NCBI GenBank assembly: GCA_019614645.1
Contig: JABWDB010000014.1
Location: forward strand, 2,232,001-2,296,000
Length of the DNA: 64,000 bases
Source: Stratiolaelaps scimitus
Taxonomy: Eukaryota; Arthropoda; Arachnida; Mesostigmata; Laelapidae
Direction of reading: 5' to 3'
This document shows, piece by piece, positions 33,020 to 44,939 of this stretch. Both the position numbers and the translations under genes were made by a program. The notes beneath the pieces were generated by a model. That model saw nothing but the letters and a program-made list of their open reading frames with translations. It ran no database searches and was not told the DNA's origin. Within the stretch, counting starts at the first letter, position 1. The number at the start of each line of letters is the position of its first letter.

Positions 33020-34640
33020 ATCGAGGCTATGTGCTTGAGCAGAAACGCAGCAGTCAGATGCGGGAGTCAGATGGTCAGACAGCCAGTCGCCAGTGAACGT
33101 CTTGAAACCCGCGGCGAGCCGAGCGCGGCCCGTGTCTCGTATCATATTGTAATATAACAACAGCGGCAGCAAGCGAATGCAGTAAGTCGACGTCTGTACG
33201 CCGCGGAGATGGAGAACAGATGTGCGAGAATCTATGGTTATTATTGCTATTTGTACCGTTTACCAAGTTATGAGAAGGAGAGCATACGGGATCAGCGGTC
33301 CGCGCCACCGGGAAAAAAAATTCGGAAAAGGGCTTTGTGTCGTAATACTCACGCGGTTTCAGTGTTATCGGTGCCACATGACGACGTTAACAGTCGACAG
33401 ACGAAGGGTTCTTCTTTCCGCCTCTGCGCGAAACATTGCCGCGTAGTGCTTTCCAAGGGACAGCACCGCCCTTCCTCAACATTGGACTTGTGTGTGGTAT
33501 ACAACACAGACGTTTCGGTTAAGCTTATGTTGCGTGTGGGTTTGGTTGATTTTATTAGAGCCAACTACTTCTCGTGTTCGGTTCATATATCGGGCTGTAT
33601 GTCTTCCAACAGCGACTGCTTAGGTATGCACTAAGTGCGCGTGTGCCTTCGTATATAATGTCAATTCGAACTCTTAACTAGCCGTTTTTCATGCTCAATC
33701 TAGTAAGATGGTTCATTTCCGTGAACCGCAATACGTTTTCCTTGTGGTCTCCATAGACATCAGCAGTAGCAGCTATCGTCCAACCAGGTCTAGCAGAGGT
33801 CTATATCATACACTTAAATCAAATCCAGTAAACGGTCGAGTGAGGATCTCAAGCACAAAAGTCGATTTCCTCTAACTTACAGCTGTTGCTGAAGGCGTCC
33901 CTCGATGTTCAACCAATGGACAAGCAGAAAATAGATCTGAAGAGAATTTGGCGACGACGGATTGGAGGAATAGCGGCCCCAACTACCATCGCTGGCTATG
34001 GCTAGCAAGGAGCGTCGTGAACGGAACGCATTTGGAAGATTGCGTTTTGCCTGCCGCCGACGACCTGTCGGCCTGCCGGCAGGTTGGCTAGTCGCTCACA
34101 CGATCGCCTGCCTGTTAGCCAGCGCGCACCCGTCCAGCGAGAGAGCCGTGGGCCAATTTCAGTCCGTGGCATTTTCCCGCAGCTCCGACGAATCAGTCTA
34201 AACTCTGGTTCGGGCAGGGCTTTCCCGGACCGGCTTTGCTTCGCCCGAGACTCGTCGCAGCTCAGTCCAGCAAACGGCGATGCCTCAGGTAGTCGTAAGG
34301 GACATGGGGAAAGGGGGGCTCCGACATAGATTGGCCGCGGCGTTTGAAGGGCAAGGTAATGCGGCTCTCAGACGCGCGCGTTTGCAACATTGTTCCTCCC
34401 TCTGGCTTCTGCATCTATCTGCACTGCAGGCATACAGAGGCCCAGTCAGCAACATACACACATACACAAACGAAAACGGTGTTCGGAGGTGTCGGTTCGG
34501 CCCGGAGGCTGGGCCTGTGGCCGGCATGTACTGTAGGTACACAGCGGCGGGCAGAGCTGATGGGCATATGGAAAGTGGGGAAGCGAGGAAGAGGAGAGGA
34601 AAAAGAAAAGAGGAACACGGAATGAGAGAAAGGCGGGAAC
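33020..34640. other. Mixed then GC-rich sequence, no assignable gene
   Basis: Frames on both strands are open for up to about 140-156 codons in the GC-rich part (33.9-34.8 kb) without recognisable domains. Low-complexity or chance frames are the likeliest explanation. Confidence 0.45.
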
Positions 34641-34649
34641 GTATGAGAT

Positions 34650-34650
34650 G

Positions 34651-34691
<41 letters not shown>
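34650..34691. repeat. Compound (TA)n(GA)n microsatellite
   Basis: About 11 TA units run directly into 10 GA units. This explains the YIYIYIERERER translation seen in the long plus frame across it. Confidence 0.95.
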
Positions 34692-34699
34692 GGAGCATT

Positions 34700-36150
34700 G
34701 GTGGGCTGAGGGGAATACGATGGACGGAGGATGGACCGAGCGAGCGAGGGTGCATCGTAGTTGCGCAGGCCGGCGGCTACAGCATCCAGAGCCGTTGCCG
34801 CCTACACGGCTGCTACCGCCGTCCCGAGATACGGCCCCAATATGGGGAGTGGGGTGGGAAGGATGAAGGTGGAGAAGATAGCCGTACTATGTACCAGCAC
34901 AGCGGTAGCTGGAGTGGCTCGTGTGGAAGCAGTGCCCGCAGCGGTGGGCACGGGGCAGCGCTAGGAGCATAGGCGAACGCGTGACGCAGAAGCTTCCCGC
35001 CGTCAGCAGCAGCAGCAGCAGCAGCAACAAGGAGACAAGGAGAGAGAGAGAGAAAGATCTAGCTACTTTGTTGTAGGTGAAAAATGAGAGCAGACGGCCC
35101 GGGGCAGTCACTGCTGCTGCAAACCTGATCACTACTGCTATTCCATCCCGAGGAGTGGACTTGAACGTTGGCGGCTACCGCCTGCAGGGGAGGTTTGGCC
35201 TACGAGTGAGCGCCTGTGTAGCAGACAAGGAGGCAGCCAGCCAGCGAGTACGCGGTGAACTCCTCGGGCAACATACTACCAACTACAACGGGGAAAAGAA
35301 GGTTGAAGGCAGCAAGAAGGTGGGTAGTGGCTGGTGGGATATTGCTTCATGGGAAAGGTGTCGAGGTACCACCGGAGGCTTTCGCTAGCGGCTCGCGGTG
35401 GCTGTTGTAGGTCCACCAGTCTCGTAGTAGGAGCTGGCCCAGCGGAGGCTACAAGCACAGAGGCACTTGGACATGACGAACATTCAGCGCGAAGTATCCA
35501 GCTCCGGCAGTTCAAGGTACAGAACACCTACTGCAGGTAGAACAGGACAGGAGGTAGGAGGAGTATGATGGTAGCCGTGTTGGTGCTGCTGTAGGTGCTG
35601 ACAATGATGATGATGATGATGACAACGACGACGTAGTCGATGTAGGCGGCGAAGAGGAGGAAAGAGGAGGTGCGATATGCACGGGGCTTCCATCCATCCA
35701 TCACCACAATCCTCGTTTGCACCTTCCCTCGCCCTTGCAGCGATTTGCAGGACGGAACACCAAGCAGGTCCTACCCACTACCTCCCACAACGCTCGTCAC
35801 CTACCGGCTCAGGCCTCCGACTACACAGAACCGCCTGCCTGCTGGCATCTCCTAACGGTTCCTGCGGGTTGTGTATTTTTCTACCGACTGTTGGGAACGA
35901 GTCAGGGGCACGGCATGCGGCCTCAAAGGCACAAGATCTCTTGCAAGAGTACAATCCTGTCTGTTGTTTTGTAGCTCGCTCTCCAATGGCCAACAAGCTC
36001 TGCCTTTATACAGAATGATGCAAAATGCGAGTGATAGTGAGAGAGATAGAGAGAAAGGGAAAAATGACATGAAAAATAAATAACCCCAGTTATATATTCG
36101 CTCGTGCATTGACGACGGAGACCATACATATAACATATCATATAGGATGT
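34700..36150. other. GC-rich block with CAG and GAT repeats
   Basis: CAG repeats at 35003-35027 and GAT repeats at 35603-35622. Open frames on both strands are low complexity. Confidence 0.5.
35003..35027. repeat. (CAG)n triplet repeat
   Basis: A CAG run with one CAA at the end. Confidence 0.9.
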
Positions 36151-38240
36151 ATATGAAGAATTTTCGTTTGCGCAGATTTGTAATTCGTTATTGTGTCTCT
36201 GCCACGGAGGCAGACAGTTACCACCTCTTGTAGAAATTGTGTCATAGAGGTGACACGCGAAAGTTCAGCACGTGAGGTAACCTTCAGCATTCTTATATTT
36301 TGCGTAGTTCTATGTCTGTGGATATTTAGGGGAGTATCTCTATTTATCTCTACAAAATCTGCCCTTTAAAACCTATTAAGTGAACTGATATAATTTGTCA
36401 TGGAACAAATTACGCCCAATCAATAGATGTGTTCACCCCAGCGAACCGCGCCTCATGTGGCTTTTTCTCTTCGGAATGTGAACTGTTGAATATATAGGCA
36501 TAGGTTTTTATATATTTTTGGGAATCACGCATTTACTCGTCGTTCGTTAAAAGGAGGTTGCTATCTCTTATCCGCATCTCCTATCTGTCTCTCCGGGCTT
36601 CTGATATTGCCTATGAGAGAATGTTCACTCGCCATTCCCTGGCCACTTTCGCCGGAAAGCCGTCTGCGTGCTCAATGCAATCAGAAGCAGCCAAAAAAGT
36701 TGGACGGATAAATCGTACCTTCGTCGAGAGCTGCAAGAGCATCGGGAGAAGTCGGAACCACTTCGTGGGGGAAAGTTCCACTATTCCACGTTCCGAAAAG
36801 AAATTGGATTAGGGCGTCCCACAAGGACGATGGTGAGTAGGGTCGGGGGAGATGCAGGCAAGGCTGCGGATCGAGGGCCATTTATCAGAATGATCTCATC
36901 ATATCGGTTCGCCGTCGGTGGCGCTCAACGACGCTTCTGTCTTCGTCCAATCGAATCCTATTCGCGCTCAGAACAAGGAATAAAATATTCCGCGCAGGAA
37001 TTTCCTCCTCTTGTTCCTCACTCTGGTCTTTCTTGGCTTCGGACCGAATGCGGTATCCGCAAGAGCAACAGCAGCAGCATTGGAGGCAGTCCAACCTCCG
37101 GCTTGGCTCCGCTGCCTTACATCGCCATCATCCATTCCACAGGCGTTTGAGTGGCGTCGGATCTACTACAGCTGCCGCGGTGGCAGCTCTAGCTGCACAA
37201 TTTGCCTCTAGTGCAAACAAGAGAATTGAAACTGAATTCAATATTTCCGGTGTCGCTATCATCTCACAAAGCGGAACCTCGGTGCAATGCGACTTTTACC
37301 ACTTAACTATTTCTTTCACAGCCTATCTGTCCACCTCGACACGCGGAAGACCTAACGCCGTCAGGTTCAGGCAGGGCCAAAGTCTAATATACAAATTTTC
37401 CGTAATGATGAAAAACGATCACGTGGGAACGCCATGTGCGGTCTTTTGTTCCTACGAAAGTCCATCGTATTTGCTTACGACGCATCCAACAGCTTCGTTA
37501 ACATTAAATTATTAAAGAAGCTTTGGCGACGTAAAGGAATTTCCCAATAGGCACAGTGAGTGTATACCCTATGAAAGAAACAGCTATTTATCTTAATTTC
37601 AGAGACTGATTAGACTTGTCGAAGTATCGTCGTTATTGCAGCATATGAGGGCGAAGAACAAAACCTGAATACATCTTGGTCTGATGCAAGTAGAAGGACA
37701 TGGTTAGCCGCAGGAACGAGGTCATACAAAACTCCTCCGTTTACTTGGTTTTGTCAAGTGCGAGCTGTGTAATATCGGCATTTCTAACGGATTTGCTAAT
37801 ATCCACAGGTCAACGGCTCCATCTCATCTAAATACATTAATTAAATCGCCAATTCGACATCGTTCTCCAATCTTTTTAAAATGACCTTTGCCATTTCGTC
37901 TTTGTTCTTCTCAGGCTATGGAGTCCCAACTACGTAAGAATAAATTGTTTCTTCCTCACGCTGAACGACCCTTCGTCTGCCTTAGTTCTTCGATTATATA
38001 TAATACCAGCTGCGGAATTTTTTCTTCGACTACTGTTTATGCGGGACAGCAGAAGATGCCAAAACTGTCAGGCTTAGCAGGTGATGTAAAAATCCAATTT
38101 TTTTTGAAGAATAGCAATTCGTACAACAACGGGAACAATCTCTGAACGATTCATTGGATAGTCGAGTGTGGGGGAGGCAAGCGGGAAGGTGAATGAGAAA
38201 TAGCATTAAATTGAACTATGATAATGAGTACGATGATATG
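36150..38240. other. No assignable gene; overlapping open frames at 36.7-37.5 kb
   Basis: Three plus frames are simultaneously open around 36668-37515, the longest 160 codons at 37033-37515. A leucine-rich stretch ahead of 37050 (LLLFLTLVFLGFG) looks like a signal peptide but has no ATG before it. Without splice sites or a recognised domain I cannot call an exon. Confidence 0.4.
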
Positions 38241-38249
38241 TCTTCTCTC

Positions 38250-38298
38250 ATTGTAAAATTGCAGCTCCTTCAATAAACCAATAAACCTTTACCTACTT
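38250..38298 (+). mobile_element. SINE-like repeat, copy 4 (3' part)
   Basis: Matches the family core attgtaaaattgcagctcc, then ttcaataaaccaataaacct, with a CTTTACC-type tail. Like copy 1 it lacks the upstream body, consistent with truncation or divergence. Confidence 0.65.
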
Positions 38299-38299
38299 T

Positions 38300-41050
38300 A
38301 TGCCCTAGAAGTAACCATTTGTATTAGTCCTGCTATATTCCTTATTATAAATACAGATAGTGCTGCAGAAAGTTCCTTCCACCCTTTTGAAGGTAATTTA
38401 CTACTAGCCATGGAGTAGAATGATTCCCAGTACCCCTGAATGTCCTCAATTTTCCGAAGCTCCCCTGAAAAAAGTGTCGTTTCCCGATTTTTGGCCGCAG
38501 AAATCCTCTATCGTTCCAGCATACTCCCGGCATAAGATACAAAAATGTAACGGAAAGATTGCTTAATCGTAGCAAAATTCATCGTGAGGACAAGAGAGAG
38601 ATAAAGGGACCCTGCATATTGCTCAAGTTCTTTTGAGGTCTGTCTTCCTGATATTTTCTATTTTTTAACAGTGTTTCCGGATTTTTCCCAGTTTTTTCCA
38701 AACTATCTGAGTAAATCCGAGCATTTGTATCAGTAGGCTTGTTTCCCATAAACGGGTTTTAATATAATCGTTGTATCAAGCATCCCGTCGGTGACCCACT
38801 TAGTCGCTTGCCTCCTCCACTAGCCCGGGCATACCACCTGTAAGAGAGTTATTAAATCAGAAGTAAACGCGAGCGAGCGAGAGAAAGACAGAGAATATGT
38901 GGCAGAATGCAATAGCCAACAAAAGCAAGACTGCTATAAGAGATACCGGAGAAATAGGCAGGGAAGGGAGCGAATTTACGAATAACATAAGGAATAGCAG
39001 GCACGTGAGGGGGAACGAGAAGGCCAATGCTTATAACGTGTAGATTATATAGCATAGCTGGCTGGAAGGCCGGCATAAAGACGCATAGTAAATGATAGAA
39101 GAGGAGAATAAAGACAAAGTAGGAAATATACAGTGATGGGTGCGAATGGGAAGTGCCAATGGGAGGAGGATGGGGAATGATCAACAGACGTATCATAGGC
39201 AGAAGAGGGTAGGGAAGTTGGTAAGGTGGAGCATGCTAAAGTAGAAGCGATCGAAAGAGAGAGAGAGAGAGAGGGACACGGGGATAGGAGAGACCCAGAC
39301 ACGAGCCTTGAGAGGGATGTAAAAGCCTCATTCGGGAGCGGAAACGTTTAAGAGACCAACACCCCCTTACGGACCCCCGGCCACTCTGATACCCGGTCCG
39401 AGTTCGCCTTTTTTCTCTCTCGGTCTCTCTCTCTCTGTCTCGCGGTGTCGGCTGTATGCGCACACTACTGCCGCTCCTTCGGGAGTGTCTCGTCTCGCCT
39501 GGTCAGGTAACCATTTCTTTTTTGCAGTATGTGAATATTGTCGTGCTGTCGCTAGATCTCGCGTTTGCCGGAGCATCTAGATAGAGACAGAGAGCTACGC
39601 TAGTGAGAGTGAGCATGAAGTAATCACGAGTAGACGAGCCTGTATCAGCGCCCGTGTATTCAAACACAGCCGGATACTTGCTTGCTCCAGCGAAATCACC
39701 AAGGCCAAGTGAGATAGGCGAATGGTGCAAGAATGGAAGAAATTACGTTGAGGCTCACAGTAGCCGCTAACAGGAAAACGATCCCAATCCCACTGAGATG
39801 AATAGAGGGCGATTGGCCGACGGAAGTAGTTTACATTTGAATTCATCCTTAACTTCATCGGTTCCCGTGTAATAAAGGGTTCTACTAAATAAGCGGTTCT
39901 CGCGACCTCTTCGGCCTGGTCGCTCTCTCACGCTGTTATTTTCCTTTCGGTGGTAGACTGTAGTGAGCAAATCCATTCCACGTAAGGCCGCACGTAGGCG
40001 CTCTAACCACTACTGGATAACTACGAAATTTACCCTTCACAGATAAATGACACAGATACGACATAATGGTATAGAGACACTAGCAGGATATACCGAACCG
40101 TAAACGGTAGCCTCAAAAGAAATTAATGTCATTTGTTTCTCACTTATGTATGGTCACGCATTTTGTTAACCTTAGAAGACCAACAAAGGAACAACGCGAT
40201 CGTGGAGCTTGAATTTCCAACTTTCTTAAGTTTATAAATCAATATATAATATCAATATATAACTTGACTATGCGTCTAAACTTGTCCCTGCTCCATACGT
40301 CAATCGAACGGTGGATGGGTATTGATCAAACCAGAAGCGATATAATGTACTAAAATTAGACTTTATTAGATACAAATTCAGACAACGAATATGGACGTCC
40401 CCTAACGACCCGAGACAAACTCCCGCGAGTGCTGCTGCTGTTGTTGTCGCTGTTTCTCATGCTGTTCTGCCAATTCGTTTGGTTTCCATCTTCTTGTCAG
40501 TAGTCTGTTGGTCGGCTTGTGTCACAAGTAACACAGCTGGCCGTTCGTTCGGCGTCAGCTGGGTGCGTTTTCTTCACAACGATTTGTTTCGCGATCGGTT
40601 TTACGAAAGGGGACAAGATGATACGAGAACTAGGACGGACGCTACAGTTCCGCTGTGTTATCGCCGATACTGCTGCTTTGGAATTGTTGCCGATTGATAT
40701 TGTTTGAATGTTCTTCCCATGCATGTGGAACTGCGAGGCGCCAGCCTCCGCTTTCTCTGCGTTCACTTGAGATCTGCGTTCGGCCACATAGCACACTGGC
40801 TGAAAGTAAAACCGAGCTGGAGATAGCAGGTGTACGCGTTTTGTTAGAAGTTGGAAAGGAAAAATCAATGCAGGAGGAGATTCGTTCGCTTGAAGCAAAA
40901 GGCGGGCAGTTCAAAGCTCTGCAGCAGCTTGGTTAAATCTATACGGAGGCCCGAACGTATCAACTAGTATCCGACCGTTGCCGGTCGGTGGTACGGGTCA
41001 ATGGAGCGGATACGTCCAAAAAGTACCCCGACCCTTTTCATCACAGCCAA
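38300..41050. other. No assignable gene
   Basis: Contains a GA tract at 39255-39273 and purine-rich sequence from 38.87 to 39.3 kb, whose minus strand gives a long but Pro/Ser/Leu-rich frame. The frame 40654-40936 plus ends in a helix-like polar stretch (MQEEIRSLEAKGGQFKALQQ) of unknown significance. No family was recognised. Confidence 0.45.
39255..39273. repeat. (GA)n tract
   Basis: A GA run. Confidence 0.9.
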
Positions 41051-41062
41051 CAGCGGGAAGAG

Positions 41063-41090
41063 CATATATATATATATATATATATATATA
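41063..41090. repeat. (TA)14 microsatellite
   Basis: A pure TA tract. Confidence 0.95.
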
Positions 41091-41094
41091 CATT

Positions 41095-42450
41095 ACAGAC
41101 GACGACCTAAGTAATATAATATTTTGTAATGTCTTCTGCTGTGACACGATGCAAATGAATCGGCAACAATAATGAGTTTGGTTGACCTATTTTTCGGGCT
41201 GACTCCCCGCCAAAATCGTACATCCACGGTACAGCTTTTGCATTGTGTCTCGTAAGGCGGACAAACTAACAACGGTGGAGATCGAAACCGCACGTGCACC
41301 GGTTGCAATGAGCACACGGATGCACAGCGCCACCGGGCTCGACGAGTTTGATTGACCTAGCCGGACCTAACTATCGACCTGCTGCCTACGCGTTGAAGTG
41401 TAGAACGGAGAGGAACATTGAGTGTGATATTAACATATCAAAATAAAATTATTGATTTCGTTCGAAGGTTGAGAAATTCTAATCGTCTAATTTGAGACGT
41501 TCGAAACGAGAAAGGCCGAGTTGTTTTTCTCTCAAAGCCGAGTGGGCTTTGTCCAACAGACCTATGTCACGGCAGGGCAATGTTAACCATCTCGCAGCCA
41601 AACCGCCATTTGTGGGGATCGGCAATCACAAATTTGGGATTCTGCTGTTCGTGGTTTGCGTGGCACCCGCTCTCCAATCGATACACATTAGCCATCCAGG
41701 CCAGGCTGCTACACCGTACTACCTAACGCACATTTACCGGTGGATGCGAGGTATCTCGAAGGGAAGCTGGGACATCGCAACGACTTCTGACAGTGGCGGC
41801 AGCAGCAGAACCGACAACAATGACAACTGCCCAAAATTACAGTATGCAATTGTCGTCGTTGCTTGCACTCCCTCACTACAGTCGTACAACGTATGAAGCC
41901 AAGCGTGTGCGATCATTTGCATGTGTCCGAGTGCATGCGATGTTATGTCGCTGTATACATGCCCATATACCATATATCCAGGTATACCCTCATATATAGG
42001 CCTCATCTATTTACCATTAAATCCTACGATCCCTCTTCTCCCTCCGATACAGACAGACATGCCGATAGTATGACTGTGTCTGTCGGCGGTTGTATGAGAG
42101 AGAGAGTAAATGATGCCAGCCGGGCTGGTCGCCGAAGATGACGACCACGCAATGAGCAGTGAACAGTGGGTGGCAGGCTGGACATAGAGCAAAAAGCGAG
42201 TGGAGAGACTCCCGGCTAGCTCTTTACAACATCCGGAAGTGGACCTCCAGCCATATAGCGACATGTACGCGCCACCGGTCCATTGGAAGACGAAAAGATT
42301 CGGCTGTGAGCAAAAAGCAGCGAACGAGCGCTGGCGGACCGGGCTCACACAGATGAAGCTGCAACATCATACACCCCCCCCTCCTCGCGAACCCAAGTAC
42401 CCGAAACAGCTACAGCGTGTAGCGAAAACATGCATCCATCTATCTGGGAG
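41095..42450. other. No assignable gene
   Basis: Mixed-composition sequence. Open frames up to about 134 codons (41492-41896 plus) carry no recognisable domain. Confidence 0.45.
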
Positions 42451-42460
42451 CAGTGGATGG

Positions 42461-42549
42461 TACATATATACACACACATATATATATATGGTATATATGT
42501 ATATGTATATATATATATATGTGTATATGTATATATATATATATATGTG

Positions 42550-42602
<53 letters not shown>

Positions 42603-42618
42603 ATATATGTATATATAT

Positions 42619-42676
<58 letters not shown>
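42461..42676. repeat. Large compound TA/CA/TATG microsatellite
   Basis: 216 bases made almost only of TA units with interspersed TATG/CATA and short CA runs. It is the longest simple repeat in the window. All YIYIYI-type frames here are artefacts of this repeat. Confidence 0.97.
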
Positions 42677-42678
<2 letters not shown>

Positions 42679-42805
42679 GAGAAATAGTAAATCGAATCAG
42701 CGTGATCTCAGTCGCTTGGGGAGAGATCCCGCCAACTCAGATACTACGATTTGCGTAATTGTTTTTTTTTTGTGATAACTCATGCCCCCAATAGTAGCAG
42801 GCTAA

Positions 42806-42915
42806 CGGGATCAGTGTCGCATATGAGTCGTTTTTTGAGACATAATTATTTGAAGTTTAGACAAACTTCAAATAATTATGTCTCAAAAAACGACTCATAT
42901 GCGACACTGATCCCG
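42806..42915. repeat. Perfect 53-bp inverted repeat with 4-base spacer
   Basis: The left arm 42806-42858 begins cgggatcagtgtcgcatatg. The right arm 42863-42915 is its exact reverse complement. The spacer is agac at 42859-42862. There is no mismatch in 53 pairs, and pairing stops at the next base on each side (a at 42805, c at 42916). It lies 130 bases after the large TA repeat and about 200 bases before the Gypsy-like pol remnant. Perfect arms show it is young or kept homogeneous. It could be a hairpin-forming element, a template-switch fold-back duplication, or an assembly artefact. Confidence 0.95.
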
Positions 42916-43115
42916 CATTACTTCTTATCGAATATTTCGAAAGAAGTGTGGTGAAAACAGGTATCAAAGTTGTACACCATTTTGAGGATTGTCCTTGGTG
43001 CCAGCGACTTTCAACTGCACCAGCATGGTTACTATTGAAGAATGCCGATTTCCGCTTGGGGCCTTATAATTCTGCTCACGCGACGCGGCAAATGTTATGA
43101 ACTGACATATAGCTC

Positions 43116-43462
43116 CTAATGATTTTTGAAGATCCTACATTTTACTAAATTAAGATTGAGTGAATATCTTTGCAGCTCAGTTGCGTCTATTGCATCAATC
43201 GGTTCATGCCAGATTCTAACCCAACGACCGACGACTTTCAACGTACACCTGTTAAATGCTCACTGTGAGTTAGAAAACGTTATTAGATTACCGGACTCCT
43301 CGTCTAACTCCAGTTGAAAAGATGCACTCATTGCCTCAACATTTAGCTAATTCGGACGCATATCAAAGTGCAAGCAAAATATTCTCCAAATGAGCCGTTG
43401 ACACGAATTATAACAACTATGGCTCGATTCACCTCCCGTAAATCACAGACACACACAAAATC
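43116..43462 (-). pseudogene. Gypsy-type reverse transcriptase, broken and internally deleted
   Basis: Three pieces in different frames follow canonical RT order: CDLREVNRAI within 43418-43462 (finger motif), QLELDEESGNLITF within 43260-43325 (substrate-binding region), and LNLNLVKCRIF within 43116-43159 (end of palm/thumb). Only about 100 bases separate the last two, where some 100 or more residues including the Y-x-D-D catalytic box are expected, so the catalytic core is deleted. The protease upstream on the same strand supports the assignment. Confidence 0.78.
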
Positions 43463-43589
43463 TAAGGTCGCCAATCAATATGGCAACTCAACTGGCTGCC
43501 ACCCAACACATTTCTTCGTTACACTCAATATTTTTTCCTTCAATTAGTTTACTTCGTTAACTGCAGTTGCGATAGTATACCAAAACATT

Positions 43590-43919
43590 GTATTCTATAT
43601 TCAAGCCAAATGCTTATAAGGCATCCATGCCGTACACAGACTGGCCCTTATTAACAATGTATTCAAGGCAACATGTAATTTTTCCATCAAATTCCAACTC
43701 AACATACATCTCTCATTCTGCCTTTATGGGCTCACCGGTATACGTTTCTAACTTCTTACTAATAAGACGAAACTTATGCACATATTTCTCGCAATCACCG
43801 CCAGCCCGAATTGCCGTCACTCCGAAATCAAGTATAAATGTACTATTTCTCACATTTACATTAACCACTTTCTCCGTGAAGGTCGGACACCGAATATACA
43901 AAAACAGTTGGATCGTTCA
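43590..43919 (-). pseudogene. Gypsy-type aspartic protease, broken
   Basis: The frame opens after a TGA at 43917-43919 and contains the active-site block ILDFG at 43821-43835, preceded by NSTF. It continues with the flap-like KLETYTGEPI, then an in-frame TGA at 43713-43715. The same frame then carries the C-terminal block VELEFDGKIT and GMDAL (43617-43631), followed by a TAA at 43614-43616. Retroviral-type proteases need D-T/S-G at the active site. Here the middle residue is F, so it would be inactive even without the stops. Family assignment rests on the order and spacing of the motifs. Confidence 0.75.
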
Positions 43920-43959
43920 TTTCATCGATGTCCGACTTCTTGAATGAATGATCCTTCAT

Positions 43960-44850
43960 TCAACAACGCACGACGAACACTCTCGTCGGGGCGCGTTGAC
44001 CAAAATCATCGTCACCACCTGCCTGATTGAAATTGAACCAAACGAGCAGTTGGACGAGCATCGAATCACACGAGCAGTGCTTCGTCCACGTACTCCACAA
44101 CACCTTCTCGAGATCGAAATGGCTTTACCGGCTGACCGCTCATAGCCTTATATTGCACAAACCCTTTAGCGCCCAGAGATTTCAGCACCATTGACGCTTC
44201 CGACTGCCCGAAACAGAGGCCTCCATGCATTCATCCAAGTCTCAAACATCGACAACCATACTTCAAACGGGATAAGAGATGGGCCAGGAGAGGAACGAAT
44301 GGGACAGCGGTACCCCCGACATAATGATACAGGATACCGATTCTACTCACAAGTTGAACAAGCTGACTGCGCAAACTTGTTTTGTCTCACTAATTACATG
44401 AATGAAGACACTTGTCCATCTTATGTCATTTTATCATCGGGACTAAAGCAATTTTTACCATTTCTCCAACCTTTTCGTACCTTGCAAGAGTCCACAGATA
44501 ACGAAAAATGATAAATAGATAAGCCAGATGGGCTCGTTTCCGAGACCATATGTTTAAGTGATCCAGTGGTCACAATCGATCGATAAGAGGGAAATTTAGA
44601 TGATATTATCTGATTTGTTATCTACAACAGGCTCGTGCCGCTTTGTATCTATGAAATATCATAAGCATATAATTCTGCAGACCCATCTGTGAAAGTGAAG
44701 ATGTTGACCCTCATCGTCAATGTCGTCGTAACTCTGTAGTCTATATCCATCCTGTTTTCATCCATTGACTTTCTCACGTGCTCTAGCTATGCATATCACA
44801 ACGGCGACTACCAAGTTCCGTGAGCTCTTTATGTATCTGCAGGCGAATAT
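43960..44850. other. Possible gag-side remains of the Gypsy element; otherwise nothing
   Basis: The minus strand upstream of the protease should hold gag in an intact element. Short frames such as the one through 44220-44270 are compatible in position, but no CCHC knuckle or capsid motif is visible. A plus frame at 44191-44511 (106 codons) has no domain. Confidence 0.25.
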
Positions 44851-44856
44851 GGGTTT

Positions 44857-44878
44857 GCGTGTGTGTGTGTGGGTGTGT
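44857..44878. repeat. (GT)n microsatellite
   Basis: A short GT run. Confidence 0.85.
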
Positions 44879-44939
44879 ACCATATATCTGGGCATGTGTT
44901 CCTGGTTCGGGACATAACCTATATAGTTAAACTTTTCGC

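Larger units (their letters stand above)
43095..43950 (-). mobile_element. Degraded Ty3/Gypsy-type retrotransposon fragment (protease + RT)
   Basis: On the minus strand, from high to low coordinates, there are blocks typical of Gypsy-type pol: an aspartic protease (about 43590-43900), then two early reverse-transcriptase motifs and a later one (about 43116-43462). The order protease then RT is that of Ty3/Gypsy elements. The blocks are split by in-frame stops and at least one frameshift, and the region between the middle and last RT motifs is far too short, so the copy is dead. No RNase H, integrase or LTR was recognised. The region upstream on the minus strand (43950-44500) could hold gag remains, but I could not confirm a zinc knuckle. 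Confidence 0.8.

Noticed and set aside
34280..34972. 230-codon plus frame
   Set aside because: Its centre is the (TA)n(GA)n repeat (YIYIYIERERER) and the rest is Gly/Arg/Ser-rich GC composition.
37033..37515. 160-codon plus frame, with a nearby signal-peptide-like leucine stretch in another frame
   Set aside because: All three plus frames are open here, no start or splice sites are convincing, and no domain is recognised.
42200..42775. Long frames (up to 191 codons) of Tyr-Ile repeats on both strands
   Set aside because: They are translations of the TA/CA microsatellite at 42461-42676.
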